A stretch of DNA of 5,584 bases from CBDULX01 sp965368175 (GTDB lineage Bacteria > Pseudomonadota > Gammaproteobacteria > SZUA-229), in NCBI GenBank assembly GCA_965368175.1, contig CBDULX010000197.1, positions 1 through 5,584 of the forward strand, in the 5' to 3' direction. The position numbers were made by a program, and so were the translations under genes. Numbering within the stretch: position 1 is the stretch's first letter; each line of letters opens with the position of its first letter. Below the pieces are notes generated by a model. That model searched no databases. It was not told where the DNA came from and saw nothing but the letters and a program-made list of their open reading frames with translations. Shown here piece after piece: positions 5,583 through 5,584 of this stretch.

Positions 5583-5584
5583 AT

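Overview
The window looks like chromosomal DNA of a free-living gammaproteobacterium. The evidence is protein style: a GGDEF-EAL signalling protein, a periplasmic/outer-membrane zinc-uptake operon, and a GTTACTTTTTT/AAAAAAGTAAC intergenic repeat of a type I remember from gamma- and betaproteobacteria. No species can be named from sequence alone. There are six protein genes (one cut by the left edge) and no tRNA, rRNA, CRISPR array or intact mobile element.

Left part (1-1748, + strand). A c-di-GMP enzyme enters from the left edge, already inside its GGDEF domain, and ends at 1151 with an EAL domain carrying an EVL variant motif. After a 147-nt gap holding a candidate promoter and three CAGTCAG-type heptamers comes a 149-aa SRPBCC (START/AHSA1-like) protein. 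The two genes need not be functionally linked.

Convergent gap (1749-1966). It separates the + strand genes from the - strand operon. It holds a compact AT-rich cluster of four related ~18-bp repeats spaced about 20 bp apart, and a short GGGTCAGGTCTTG motif that may be a relic of a REP-type repeat.

Metal operon (5178 down to 1967, - strand). In transcription order: a 93-aa His-rich exported protein of the 'zinc chaperone' type; a 400-aa outer-membrane beta-barrel of the zinc-regulated receptor type; a ZnuA-like periplasmic binding protein; and an ABC-3 (ZnuB-like) permease. Spacing is tight: 39 nt, 9 nt, then a 4-nt ATGA overlap. Together they suggest a route for Zn(II), or another divalent metal, from outer membrane through periplasm to inner membrane. 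No ATPase (ZnuC) gene is present between or after these genes, so the motor subunit must be encoded elsewhere. The ribosome binding site of the barrel gene lies in a potential hairpin whose other arm is the last codons of the His-rich gene, suggesting translational coupling.

Right part (5210-5584). No gene is seen. It holds a strong 12-bp hairpin inside a known-looking intergenic repeat, then a ~190-bp element with long imperfect inverted ends (5392-5428 and 5558-5582) that runs almost to the window edge.
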